Shown here in pieces: positions 1 through 11,454 of a stretch of DNA of 64,000 nt. Positions within the stretch are counted from its first letter, which is position 1; each line of letters opens with the position of its first letter. The position numbers and the translations under genes are program-made. Source of the stretch: Lantana camara (lineage: Eukaryota > Streptophyta > Magnoliopsida > Lamiales > Verbenaceae); contig CM074863.1 of NCBI GenBank assembly GCA_037501455.1, positions 9,172,001 through 9,236,000 on the forward strand, given 5' to 3'. The notes under the pieces are model-generated. The model made no database searches and was not told the DNA's origin. It saw only the letters and a program-made list of their open reading frames with translations.

Positions 1-2816
1 TCATCTGTCACATTCCTATATCAATTGTAAGAACAACAACAAGGCTTGTGATATTTTTCATCTTTCAAAACAAAAGAAGTTACCTTTTTCTAGTAGTAAT
101 ACCATTTATTCTGGAATTTTTGAATTATTACATATTGATATATGGGGTCCATATGGCACTCCTTCTCTCTTTGGTCATAAGTATTTTATAACGATTGTGG
201 ATGATTATTCTAGATATACTTGGATTGCTTTGATTAAGCAAAAATCTGAAGTGAGAGCACAATTACAAGCCTTTATAAACTTGGTTGAGAATCAATATAA
301 TACCAGTGTGAAAAAGATTAGAACTGATAATGGTAATGAATTTCTTATGCATGAATTTTATGCCTCCAAAGGAATTTTGCATCAAACATCTTGTGTCGAA
401 ACTCCCGAGCAAAATGGCATTGTTGAAAGGAAGCATCAACATATTTTAAATGTAGCTCGAGCCTTTCTTTTTCAATCTGGTTTATCTAACAATATGTGGT
501 CTTATGCAGTTCTACAGTCCGTTTATGTTATCAACAGATTGCCTTCTCCTTTACTTAATCACAAGACTCCTTTTGAGTTATTAAATGGTGCAGTCCCAGA
601 CTATTCCAATATTAAGGTGTTTGGTTGCCTATGTTTTGTGTCAACCTTACATAATCGTCGCTCAAAATTTGATCCACGTGCCAGAAAATGTATTTTTCTT
701 GGTTACAAACTGGGCACCAAAGGGTTTGTAGCTCAAGACTTGCTCACAAAAGAAATTGTAGTTTCAAGAAACATCAAATTTTTTGAAAATCCATTCCCTC
801 TTATTGAAACTTCAACTTCTCAAGGTTCAACACTTTCAAGTTCATTGCCTCATATTTCAGACATTGACTTCAATTATGATGAGGTTCAACAAGCTCGTAC
901 TACCGATGATTCAAATCAAAATACTACCACTGATAATGACAGTGTGCCAACTACCTCCGCAAGTGATCATATTACAGAAATCACTCCTGTGGCTGTTGAA
1001 CAACCACAATTTCTACTGTTGTGCAGCCTCCTTTGCAGGTTTCCAATCATCTAGATAGGCCACGAAGAACGAAAAACCCTCCTTCATATCTACGTGATTA
1101 TCACTGCAACATAATTTTGAAGGATGATAGGGTGAATTCTGCTGAAAATAATTCTTCAATCAAGGGAGTAAACTCAAACCTCTATCCTCTTTCATCTGTC
1201 TTATCTTATGATCATTTGTCACCACATTATGCACACTACACTATGTCCATCACTACACATATTGAGCCTAAGACTTATAATCAGGTAGTGAAACATCTTG
1301 AATGGAGAGAGGCAATGCAAAAAGAAATAGACGCACTTCAATTAACTAATACTTGGCATCTTGTTGATTTACCACCCGGAAAGAAACCTATAGGTTGTAA
1401 GTGGGTTTTCAAAATCTGGTATAAGGCAGATGGTAGTATAGAGAGATATAAAGCACGTTTAGTAGCAAAAGGTTACACACAAATGGAAGGGTTAGATTAT
1501 TTGACACTTTCTCACCCGTTGCCAAAATCACCACCATACGACTTTTACTTGCTTTAGCTTCTCTTAACCGTTGGCATCTTCAACAATTAGATGTGAATAA
1601 TGCTTTTTTACACGGGGATCTAGATGAAGAAGTGTATATGATACTTCCCCAAGGTTTCACTTGTTCAAAACCAAATCAAGTTTGTAAATTAACCAAATCT
1701 CTTTATGTGCTCAAACAAGCAAGTCGACAATGGTTTTCAAAACTTTCCTCTTCTCTTATTTCACAAGGTTACGTTCAATCTATGGCTGATTATAGTCTTT
1801 TTGTTAAGTCTCATGAAGGCTCTTTCACAGCATTATTAGTTTATGTTGATGATGTTATCTTAACAGGTAATGATGCAGGTGAAATTGACAATATTAAACT
1901 GTATCTTGATAATACTTTTAAAACTAAGGACCTTGGCTCATTAAAGTTCTTCTTAGGGTTGGAGATAGCAAGAAACAAAGATGGAATTTCCATAAATCAA
2001 AGAAAATATGCATTGGAGCTGCTCTCGGATACCTGATTGCTTGTTGCGAAGCCTGCCACAACTCCAATGGAGCCTTCTATAAAGCTCACATCCAAAGGAA
2101 CACCATATGATGACATCGTCGGTTACAGGAGACTCATTGGTCGTTTGCTTTACTTATGCACCACACGGCCTGATATTTCTTTCAGTGTTCATCAACTTAG
2201 CCAGTTCTTATCTTCACCAACCGTTGATCACTACAATGTTGCGATATGGGTTCTCAGGTACGTCAAGCACTCACCAGGACAGGGCCTTTTCTATCCATCA
2301 AACTCTTGCTTGGAACTCAAATGTTTCAGCGACTCGGACTGGGCTGGTTGTGTCGACACTAGACGATCCGTAACAGGTTTTTGTATTTTTCCTGGATCAA
2401 GGTTGATCAGTTGGAAGTCAAAGAAACAACATACAGTTTCAAGATCCTCATCCGAAGCCGAGTATCGTGCGCTAGCTGCAACAACTTGTGAAGTGCAATG
2501 GATAAAATATTTACTCGAAGATTTGCACATTTCAATTCCAACTCCAGCGGTCATTTATTGTGATAGCAAGTCCGCCATGCAAATTGCCGCCAATCCTACC
2601 TTCCACGAGCGCACAAAACATATAGAGATAGATTGTCATATTGTGCGTGAAAAACTTCAAAATGGACTAATGCACCTCGTGCCACTTCGAAGTCAAGATC
2701 AGGCAGCCGACATTCTCACAAAGCCGTTACCATCCAACTCCTTCTCAACGCATATATCCAAACTGGGTCTCAACAATATCCATTCCCCAGTTTGTGGGGG
2801 GTATTGCCGACTATGA
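1..2816 (+). pseudogene. Ty1/Copia retrotransposon pol remnant (Ale-like), integrase-RT-RNase H
   Basis: This is the 3' part of a Copia polyprotein; the 5' half lies outside the window. It opens with the end of the integrase HHCC region (CKNNNKACDIFH) and the integrase core (HIDIWGP, RTDNGNEF, NGIVERKHQ). The RT follows, with [11 protein letters not shown] and the catalytic YVDD at about 1840, and then the RNase H (FSDSDWAG, SSSEAEYRALA, CDSKSAMQIA). The reading frame is broken: it shifts near 1021-1054 between integrase and RT, loses one base near 1505 just before the conserved TFSPVAK segment, and has an in-frame TGA at 2034-2036 where Copia proteins usually have glycine. The element is therefore dead. 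The RT/RNase H sequence and the very short LTR fit the Ale group; the lineage is an inference. Confidence 0.93.
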
Positions 2817-2995
2817 CAGCTGTAACCTAATTAGATAATTTATTCTTTTCCCTTTTTACCCCTTTGTTATGTATATATATTGTATATATTCTTTTCTCTT
2901 GAAAAGCTGTTGTAATACACACAAGAAAACCTAATCAGTTTTCTCTAGATTTCTCAAATGGAATATTCTCTCCAGCAGCCACACTTTTCACAACA
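2802..2995 (+). repeat. 3' LTR of the Ale-like Copia element
   Basis: A polypurine tract (GTGGGGGG, 2794-2801) is followed by TATTGCC, probably a mutated TGTTGCC start, and the repeat ends in CAACA, which complements TGTTG. The 194-bp length suits Ale-type LTRs. It contains TATATATA stretches near 2871-2888 that could act as the promoter. The 5' LTR and the target-site duplication cannot be checked because the element begins outside the window. Confidence 0.72.
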
Positions 2996-3321
2996 GTCGA
3001 CCTACAGGTGGTAAGTGGGTCATTAGCCTCTGACAACAAGGGACCCATCACCGCAGGACATTAAATGCTCCTCGTAGGCTGTGCACCAACCCTACAAGAC
3101 CCAGGGGTATAAATACCCCCTCATTTGTTCCAAGGGGTAAGCGCATTTCACTCGCCTTTTCAGCTTGAATCTCTCTTCTAGATCGAGACATTGACTTGAG
3201 CGTCGGAGTGCCGACCCTGGGTCAACCCCCACCTTGTCCTAGGTCGGCCTTCAGCTCACGTTTGCTCCTTCCTTTTCAGACAAACTTCTAGGTCGAGGCT
3301 TTCCCCTCAATATAAATACTT
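2996..3321 (+). repeat. Tat-like Gypsy LTR fragment, left part
   Basis: This holds a TATA box (TATAAATA, 3108-3115) and a downstream segment containing GACTTGAGCGTCGGAGTGCC and CAGCTCACGTTTGCT. The same segment lies in the R/U5 part of the Tat-like LTR at 26039-26848, so it is the transcribed part of a related LTR. The Copia element abuts its left side and a Mutator-type element interrupts it at 3322; it resumes at 11577. Its original left end is not visible. Confidence 0.7.
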
Positions 3322-3434
3322 GGGATAATTACCAACGCCCCCCTGAGGTTTGGCGTTATTACACAATACCCCCTGAGGTTTCGGAAATTACGAACTCCCC
3401 CCTGAATAGTACACCCTCGCTTACAAATAGCACC
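3322..3434 (+). repeat. Left TIR of the Mutator-type element, proximal part
   Basis: It matches the reverse complement of roughly 11455-11567, with only scattered mismatches over the first 90 bases. The TIR is split by the retroelement that starts at 3435; the similarity resumes at 8795 (CGTTAATTACACCGTTAAATT against the right-arm counterpart). Confidence 0.82.
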
Positions 3435-4986
3435 TGATAACTCGTTATTTCACCATCTTTATGATTGAGTATCATCCCGAATTGTGCTTTAATTGATATT
3501 ATCTTGAAAAGAATTGATGCTTTGTTATTTATATTATAGAATCGGGGCTTCAATACGAGATTGGTCCGAATTTGATCTTGTTATGAAGAAATTTTCGGAA
3601 AAGCTGTCCTTAAGTTGTTGTTGACTACTGCGCGAGAAACTTGGAGGCAAATTGGAGGTTTGTGGTTGTTGCATGCATGTGTCACGCTTGGAATTATGGA
3701 AGAAATCATGATGTTGGGCTTAGTGCTTTGATTTGTTTTAATTGAGCATTGGGCTGCGTGTTTGGAATCTAATTGGGAGAAGTCCACTTTGTTTGGAAAA
3801 TTACATAGGCCGTGGTCTTAATTATACAAAAGAAGTCATTTATTTGTGGGCTAGCTGAATAATTGGACCCTATTGTGAGAGGCCCGACCATGTCTATTCT
3901 TGGAGAATAAGAAATCAAATCCAATGTGCTAGAGGTTTTGAAGTCCGTTTTGAGGAAGGAAACCTGGACTTATATATTTGTGTCTTGGATGCGGTATTGC
4001 GGAAAAAAAAAATCACGTAACAACTAAGGCAGTTTTGGGCGAGTCTTGGGAGCAGCTGGGAGCAGGATTCGGCCTTCACATCTCTTCTTCTTTATTTCTT
4101 TCGCAATTTAGTTTATTTATGTTAAAGACTTCTTTATTTGTTTTTATGAATTTTAGTAGCTAAGTTCTTAATTATCTAGCTAGGGATTAAGATTCGATTT
4201 TAGATATTGTGAGACCTAAACGTTTTTATTAATTCATGTTTATTTCGGCATTTATCTTATCTCAGTGTTTCGCATTTATTGTGATTAGGCAATTTCGGGA
4301 TAGTGCACGATCTCTAGGTTGTTTAATTTGCATATAGCCATTCTTGATGCTTGAAGTGTAGTAAAGTTGATTGATACAAGGTGGTAAATTAGTGACAGGG
4401 TTTTAGCGATAAAATTCCTCGTTCACTAAGGGATTTGATAATCTAATTTAAATCTTGCGTGTGTCACGACTTGGTTAATTAGGATTGGTGTTTTTATGAT
4501 TCTTAATGCTGCGAATTCATTAAATCCTGTCGAGTGTCTCTAGGGGTTGTGAATTTGTTAGGGAAGATAACTGTCGAGTGTCTCTAGGTTATCCGATTAA
4601 TTAAGTAAAAACGAGGTTGAGTCGAGTGTCTCTATCAACTATAGCCAATCTGTCTGAATAACTTGAATTTATCTTTGAGTCGATGATCAATATAACAATT
4701 CGAATCGAATATCCCTGGCTAGGTAATTCTCCCTCTGATTGATTTAATCCTACGTGACTTACTTGATAGTTTTAATTAGTTTTTAATTCTTGTTAGTTTA
4801 TTTTAATTGCATACCTTAGTTTTAATAATTCAAAACCCCCCTCTTTAATTGTTTCTTTTCGTGAATAACTTGGAATTGTTAGAAATAAATCAACCAGTCT
4901 CTGTGGATCGACCCTGTTTACGCTATACTCCGTTGTTTAATTGTGAATAGGTTTATATTTATTTTTTACGGATTCGACACCTGTCA
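3435..4986 (+). repeat. 5' LTR of the Athila-like element (1552 bp)
   Basis: It starts TGATAACT and ends GACACCTGTCA directly before the primer-binding site. It is the same family as the solo LTR at 21430-23583 on the other strand, whose end complements this one; without its nested MITE and the MITE's duplication that copy is about 1.5 kb, a close length match. It carries three spaced copies of GTCGAGTGTCTC (4529, 4573, 4621), also kept in the solo LTR. The left border is less certain than the right. Confidence 0.78.
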
Positions 4987-4991
4987 AATTT

Positions 4992-5009
4992 TGGCGCCGT
5001 TGCCGGGGA
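4992..5009 (+). other. Primer-binding site complementary to tRNA-Asp
   Basis: TGGCGCCGTTGCCGGGGA lies five bases past the LTR end and matches the complement of the 3' end of plant tRNA-Asp. It marks where minus-strand reverse transcription would start. Confidence 0.85.
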
Positions 5010-5039
5010 CTGTGTTTTTAATCGATTTTATTTCTTTTC

Positions 5040-7112
5040 ATGAACAGGAGCATTCCCGAAAAGGACGATCATCCAACAATGTTTGCGAATGCACAACAGT
5101 TCAACAATTATGCAAACATTCCACAACAGGTTAACGAGGTCAACTCTTCACCTTTTGATGAAATTAAGAATATGATAAATGCTTTGGCTTCTAACCTTGG
5201 TGTAGGTGTACCCCAAGTAGCGAAGGTCTGTCAATTGTGTGCGAGTACGTTGCATCCCATCGACGCCTGTCCATCCCTTCAAGAATCCCCTTTCGAAAAT
5301 GCGGACCCATTCGGATATCAGCCCCCTATGTACAATCCTGGATGGTATGATCACCCAAGTATGAGTTATGCACCGAATCCACCAAACTTCCAAAACTTCG
5401 TACCTACACCTCCACAACCCCAACTACCAATTTCTCAACCATACCCACCTTTCAACCCACAAGATATCCAATTTAATAACTTGGAAACCTCCTTTAAGAA
5501 TTTGGAAAATCAATTGGGTCAAATTGCAACCTCATTGAGCAGATTAGAGAATCAACGGAAACTTCAATCACAAATGGAGGATCAGAGGCGAAACATGAGT
5601 GCAATCACGATCCCAAGCGATAAAGAACTTCCTCCAGTTGTGGAGAATACCAAAACTCGTCAGAACAGAGCTGAAACTGATCAGACAGACGACTTGACCA
5701 TTAAGCGTGACCACGCCTTAGGCTCCAGTCGCGACAGAGAGTCAGAAATTAAATTCCAGCCTAAGCCATGGGTGGAGCCACCTCCGTTTCCAGAGCGCCT
5801 GATCCAAGCGAGAAAAGAGAAGGAGGAGCAAGGTGTACTTGAGACTTTTCGAAAAGTTGAAGCTAACATTCCTTTGTTGGATGCTATTCAACAAATCCCA
5901 CGACATGCGAAATATCTTAAGGAACTCTGCACCAACAAAAGGAAGCTAAAAGGTAATGAAATCCTGAGTGTTGGAGAGAATGTCTCCGCTGTTTTACAAA
6001 AGAAATTACCTCCTAAGTGCGGAGACCAAGGTATGTTTTCAATTCCATGTAAAATTGGCAAGACTGAGATTAAGAAAACAATGTGTGACTTGGATGCGCC
6101 CATTAATATTATGCCTCTGTCTATTTATTCATCACTGAATCTTGGTCCTTTGAAAGATACAGGTATCATAATTCAGATGGTTGATCAATCTATTATGTAT
6201 CCAGATGGAGTATTAGAGGACGTACTTGTGCAAGTTGATGGATTAGTCTTTCCTGCTGATTTTTATGTGATTTATATGGAGGATGAAAGTTCTTTGAGTA
6301 CTTCTGATATTTTACTTGGGCGACCTTTTCTCAGTACTGCTAATGCTAAATTAGATGTTCAAGAAGACTTATTGACTCTAGAATTTGATGGTGATATTGC
6401 AAAATTTAATATTTATGAGTCAAGTAAAGATCCTAATGAATCATCTAATGCTTTAAGTGTTGATGTGATTGAAAACCCAAGTATTGAAACTTTTGAGCTT
6501 AACAATGTGGAAAAGCTAAGTTTTGAATCTTTTCAAAATTTGGTAGTTGAAAATTTTGAGAGTAAGCCAAAACATGTTGGTTTGCATGATGATATCTATG
6601 ATATGGTTATTCCATTAGAGCATGTTAGACCTTTGAATAAAAAGGCTCCGAATTTGAAACTACTTGATGACTTGGCTAATTTAAATTCTTTCATTTTGCA
6701 GGCACCTATTGAGGAACTCAAGAATTTTTTGGATAATCTGAGATATACTTTCAAAGGCGGAACAAATTTTGCAGATTCAAAGCCTACACAAGCTAAATTG
6801 CTGGAGGAGCAGTTTTTCAAGACACGTGACCGTAAGACGTGGCCACGCTCTAAGATCACGCGCTGGTATGCTGATATTATTGATTATTTAACTACTACCT
6901 TTCTCAGATCTCATGTCTTTTTCGAGTTCAGGAATCTTAGTGATCATGGTAAACATTTCTATAAGTGGTTGACGGAGTCTTTGATGAGAACGTATCAAGC
7001 CACTTTGCGAATCTCTTCGAGCTACCATCCCCAAACTAGAGGCCGCAATGGACTAGAAGAGTCAGCTCCACACAGTAGAGGGGATTTGTATGGAGGGTGT
7101 ACCTCCATTTGA
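5040..7112 (+). CDS. Athila-like gag tail plus aspartic protease ORF of a deletion derivative
   Basis: A 690-codon open frame begins 30 bases after the primer-binding site. Residues about 63-80 carry a zinc-knuckle-like CQLCASTLHPIDACP as in the C-terminal part of Athila Gag; the capsid-type domain that should precede it is absent. A retropepsin-like domain follows at about 325-460 (CDLDAPINIMPLSIYSSL through ILLGRPFLSTANAKLDV). Its active-site triplet reads D-A-P rather than the usual D-(S/T/A)-G or D-A-S, so catalysis is doubtful. After about residue 600 come short pieces resembling the segment before integrase (RWYADIIDYL) and the integrase motif YHPQT. RT, RNase H and the integrase core have been deleted without losing the frame. 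The start is the first ATG in this frame. Confidence 0.8.
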   Translation: MNRSIPEKDDHPTMFANAQQFNNYANIPQQVNEVNSSPFDEIKNMINALASNLGVGVPQVAKVCQLCASTLHPIDACPSLQESPFENADPFGYQPPMYNPGWYDHPSMSYAPNPPNFQNFVPTPPQPQLPISQPYPPFNPQDIQFNNLETSFKNLENQLGQIATSLSRLENQRKLQSQMEDQRRNMSAITIPSDKELPPVVENTKTRQNRAETDQTDDLTIKRDHALGSSRDRESEIKFQPKPWVEPPPFPERLIQARKEKEEQGVLETFRKVEANIPLLDAIQQIPRHAKYLKELCTNKRKLKGNEILSVGENVSAVLQKKLPPKCGDQGMFSIPCKIGKTEIKKTMCDLDAPINIMPLSIYSSLNLGPLKDTGIIIQMVDQSIMYPDGVLEDVLVQVDGLVFPADFYVIYMEDESSLSTSDILLGRPFLSTANAKLDVQEDLLTLEFDGDIAKFNIYESSKDPNESSNALSVDVIENPSIETFELNNVEKLSFESFQNLVVENFESKPKHVGLHDDIYDMVIPLEHVRPLNKKAPNLKLLDDLANLNSFILQAPIEELKNFLDNLRYTFKGGTNFADSKPTQAKLLEEQFFKTRDRKTWPRSKITRWYADIIDYLTTTFLRSHVFFEFRNLSDHGKHFYKWLTESLMRTYQATLRISSSYHPQTRGRNGLEESAPHSRGDLYGGCTSI

Positions 7113-8789
7113 GTAGCACTTTAACAAGTCTTGTCAAGCCTAGGACATAAAACAAGGGCGCTATTGGGAGGCAACCCAAGTTTTGGCGGTTTAGGCGTTT
7201 TTTTCTTCCCTCAGTTTCTTTTTCTTTTGTTTTGTTTTTTTTTTCGGTTCTCGTGGTGTTTGTGTTGATTTTCTGCCCTTTTCTGTCTTTCAGGAGTGCG
7301 TAACTTGGCCCAGATAGTGCTGATGTGCTGCTGATAACTGCTGTCAATTTTCTGCTAACATGACCCTTGAGCATGGTCACGCCTAACACCCACGCCACTT
7401 TCAGAATTTCAAATTAAATGGGAAATTTACATGCCCAGACGCCCTACCTCCCCAACCTGAACTTCAGGGAAGTCCTCTCTACTCTAGATCTTGATTTTTC
7501 TTATGCCTTGAGGACAATGCATGATTTAAGTGTGGGGGGGATTAGGTCCATTAGTACTAGAACTGCAATTTTTTTGAAATTTTTGTTTTGTGGCTGAACT
7601 TGTGATATTGCTTAGAACTTGAGGATGCTGATAATTGTGGATATTTACCCCTGTTTTGAATGCTTTCTATTAGGTTTGATTGTTGAATTTTGCTAGAACG
7701 AGTTAGGCTTGTTAAATGCATGAAATTTGTGTGAAATTTGACGAATTAGTATAATCTTATACCCTTATTTTTCGCGCACCATTGAATGAATTAATGTGCT
7801 TTGCTTAGATAGAAAAGTCTTTGATTTTCAATTAAGTCTAAAAGTTGATTATAATGCATCTTAGCTTCCTTTGAGGCGAAATTTTTAGTTAATGATTGAT
7901 TTGGGAAGTGACTTAGGCGATCGTTGTCGATGGTAAGCCTTTTCTTGATCTTTTCACAAATAAAATTTTCCCGTTTGACCCCGCTGAGCCTGAATGTTGT
8001 GCAAAATTTCTTTTTAGCCACGTTACAAGCCGAGGCACAACATTATTATCCCTACCCTACTTTAAATCACACCTTGCTTGCTCATTTTGGGTACGAATTT
8101 TTAGATGTCTTTAGACTCCCTTTATCCTTGATGCTAAAAGAAAAAAAAAAGTTGAGAGATTGTGCAATGTTGAAAATAAAGAAAAAGAGATTCTATGAAA
8201 AGAAAAAAAAGGAAAATAAGTCAAAAGATAGAAAAAAAAAAAAGTGGAAAAAATGCAAAGAAGAAAATAAGAAAGTGAAAGTGTATTTGATATGAAAAAG
8301 GGGGGAAATTAGTTGTAAGGCAAAATTAGGGAGTCCGGTAGATGAAAAGGGAATTACCACGGGTTTTTATTATAAAATGTGTAAGCTTGGTGTGTTAGCC
8401 ACTAGTTCCAAAATTTTCCTAACCTTTACCCAAGCCTTACATTACAAGCTCGAAAGACCTATCGATCCTGAGTCATGAGTTAACTACATTAGTGGAGATT
8501 GGAGTGAAGTACGCATTCAAAGTTGATAATTGGTACTTATTTGAAAATCATGGACTAATCAATTTAGTCTTTGTACATTCTTTCGTTCGATTCACACTAC
8601 ATTACACAAGGGTATGCTATTTATACTAATTTGTTGAATTTTGTGCAATTGAGTAGTATGTTGATGAGCTAGACTTGTTTAGGCGAGAATTCGATGATTG
8701 CCTTTGTGATTGTGTTTGATGGGTGATGTTATTTCTATTAATTTACATGATTCCTCGAGGACGAGTAATGAGCTAGTGTGGGGGGATTA
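7113..8789 (+). other. 3' untranslated region of the Athila-like element with two polypurine tracts
   Basis: No convincing gene is present. It begins with GGGAGGCAACCCAAG, a string typical of Athila-like elements just after the coding part. Two similar GAGGAC...GTGTGGGGGGATTAG stretches occur, near 7510-7551 and 8760-8790; the second ends the element. An A-rich block lies at about 8140-8300. Short ORFs here are low-complexity artefacts. Confidence 0.6.
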
Positions 8790-8960
8790 GCACCGGCCGT
8801 TAATTACACCGTTAAATTCAAATTTAAATTCCAAAAACACCCTTAGGGGGCATATTGTAATTTTACTTAGGGTTTAATGATATAATTGTAATATTAGTTA
8901 ATTTTGGATTTTTTGAATTTAAAAAGTTGTTATTTAATTTAATATTTTATATTTTATCTA

Positions 8961-10384
8961 GAGCAAATTGCATTTTTGGTCCCATAGTAATAGGTCATTT
9001 TCACTTTTGGTCCCATGTTTTCCAAATCTGGTTTTTTTGGTCCCGTAGTAATTTTTTTTTATCACTTTCAGAACTTCCGTCAATTATTTGACGGAAATCA
9101 CTGTTTATCCGTCAATTTACTGTTCATCCGCCTCTTTTTTTTTTTTTTTTTTTTTTGCCATATCCATTAATTTCGTATATTATATATTTATTATATATAA
9201 TATATGTATTATATTTTATATAATATGTAATACACGTATTAAATTATTAATACCCTATATATTATATATTTTAATTTATAATATGCATTTTGTTATATAT
9301 TATATATAACATATATTATATATTATATATAATAAAATATGTGTAATACATATATATAATGTACACGTAATTATGTACATGAAACAATATTAAAATACAT
9401 GTATATTATACGTGTATATAATATACATGTAACTATGGACATGTAACTATATTAAAATACATGTATAATATACGTGTATATATAATATATACATAGTTAC
9501 ATGTATTTTAATATATATGCATATTATAAATTATATATCATACACATGTATTAACAATATATATTGTTACATATTATATATTATATATATACAAGTATAC
9601 TATATTTTAAAATATAAACATGTATATATGCATTACAATAATATATGTATATTATATTTTATACACGTATATATACGTATTACACATATTTTATTATATA
9701 TAATATATAACAAAATATATATTATTAATACAAGTGTAAATAATATATAATATATAATACACATATTATTAAAATACATATAACAAAATATATATACGTG
9801 TATTTTATATGATATATAATATATGTATATATACATGTATATTATATATATTACATATATATATACGTATTTATATATATATAACAAAATATATGTATTT
9901 ACACGTATTATATATATACGTATTTACATATATTATTGTATACATATATATGTATTACACATATTTACACATATTTTATATATATATATATATATATGTA
10001 TTATGTATATATAATAAAATATGTGTATATACATATTTTATTACATATATGCATTACAATAATATGTGTATTATATATATACACGTATACACGTACATAT
10101 AATATATATGTATATGTAACTATATTATATTATATTTATACACGTACATATTATATATTATATACTATATATATACACGTATACACGTACATATTATATT
10201 TTGTACTATATTTTAAAATATAAACACGTATATATGCATTATATATAATATATATACGTGTATTTTATATGATATATAATATATGTATTACAATAATATG
10301 TATATATTTTATAATATATTTACACAGATATATGTATATTTTATAGTACACACATAATTTTATATATATAATTCACGTAAATAC

Positions 10385-10443
<59 letters not shown>

Positions 10444-10855
10444 CACATATTTTATTATATATAATATATAACAAAATATATATTATTAATACAAGTGTAC
10501 ATAATATATAATATATAATATGCATATATATTAAAATACACATAACAAAATGCATATTATAAGTTACATATTATAATGTACACGTGTATTACATATTATA
10601 TAAAATATAATACATATATTATATATAATAAATAAATAATATATGAAATTAATGGAGATAGCACAAAAAAAAAATAAAAAAAATCGTGGATGAACAGTAA
10701 ATTGACGGATGAACAGTGATTTCCGTCAAATAATTGACGGAAGTCCTGAAAGTGATAAAAAAAATTCATATGGGACCAAAAAAAACAGATCTGAAAAACA
10801 TGGGACCAAAAGTGATAATGGTCTATTACTATGGGACCAAAAATGCAATTTGCTC
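8961..10855. mobile_element. Long-TIR Mutator-type non-autonomous element with AT-rich core
   Basis: The termini begin GAGCAAATTGCATTTTTGG, and the TIRs run about 220 bp on each side, through GGTCCCATAGTAATAG and CCGTCAATTATTTGACGG up to CCATTAATTTC. A perfect 9-bp duplication TTTTATCTA flanks it (8952-8960 and 10856-10864). The interior is almost pure alternating A/T with scattered ACACGT and holds no gene. It is nested in the larger Mutator-type element. The 9-bp duplication and long TIRs point to Mutator, but no transposase is present to prove it. Confidence 0.85.
9183..10633. repeat. AT-rich alternating low-complexity core
   Basis: About 1.45 kb of TATATA, TACGTATA and ATACATGTAT strings includes an uninterrupted (AT)n run near 10390-10440. 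It holds many short palindromes and larger inverted repeats, for example around 9420-9520. Reading frames here encode only Tyr/Ile/His-rich repeats and are not genes. Confidence 0.85.
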
Positions 10856-10864
10856 TTTTATCTA

Positions 10865-11454
10865 TAAATATAAATTGAGTTAGATATTCCATGCATATTT
10901 ATTTCTATAAAATATGATAAGTTATAAATTTCCTTTCATATTTATTTCTTAGTTTTAAATATATTTTGTACAAATCCATTTAAAGTTAATTTAAAATAAT
11001 TTATTTGCAATTATAACAAATTTTCCCTCAAAATAAAAATTCATATAAAAAAACCCACACAAAGATCAACTAGTGCATTATCAATTTTTTTCCTCATAAT
11101 TGAAAATCATAACAAATACACTAATATCAACAAATGCATTAGTAAATTCACAAAAATATCCGTCAGCCGTTTAAACAATTATTTCAAACATTGAACATGT
11201 ATGGTCAATATCTATAGAAAATATTAACCATCCATAAACTGTAGGTATGAAATTAGTCTATCATAAAAATATTAAAGTAACATTAAGTAGCATTTTATTA
11301 AAAAAAATGCTAGGTAGATACAAAACTCAAGTATTTACATCAAACCCCCTTAACAATTTCAGTCCTTGCATTAGCCCCCTTACCTTTGACTCTTTATTAC
11401 ATATACCCCCTGAGTTTAAACATAGTAGGGGTAAAATAGTAAATTTCACACAAT
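10865..11454. other. Right arm of the Mutator-type element, no gene seen
   Basis: AT-rich DNA between the nested element and the right TIR. I see no gene or recognisable motif. The last part (from about 11340) contains CCCCCTTA and CCCCCTGAG strings that echo the TIR. Confidence 0.5.

Larger units (their letters stand above)
3435..8789 (+). mobile_element. Athila-like Gypsy derivative with a single (5') LTR
   Basis: The order is one LTR (3435-4986), primer-binding site, an ORF of gag tail plus protease, then a long 3' untranslated region ending at a polypurine tract (GTGTGGGGGGATTA). GCACC occurs at both borders (3430-3434 and 8790-8794; the match extends to TAGCACC), so both ends look like true element ends, yet no 3' LTR follows the polypurine tract. 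The element split the left TIR of the surrounding Mutator-type element, so it is the younger insertion. Reverse transcriptase, RNase H and most of integrase are missing, so it was non-autonomous. Confidence 0.75.

Noticed and set aside
3978..4163. Short ORFs within the Athila-like LTR
   Set aside because: LTR sequence, no conservation in the related solo LTR and no recognisable motif.
7036..7398. 120-codon minus-strand ORF with Lys/Glu-rich stretch
   Set aside because: Lies in the Athila-like 3' region; composition comes from a T-rich tract and no domain is visible.
9088..10223. Several Tyr/Ile/His-rich ORFs of 70-100 codons
   Set aside because: They translate the alternating TA core of a transposon on both strands; no domain and no codon structure.
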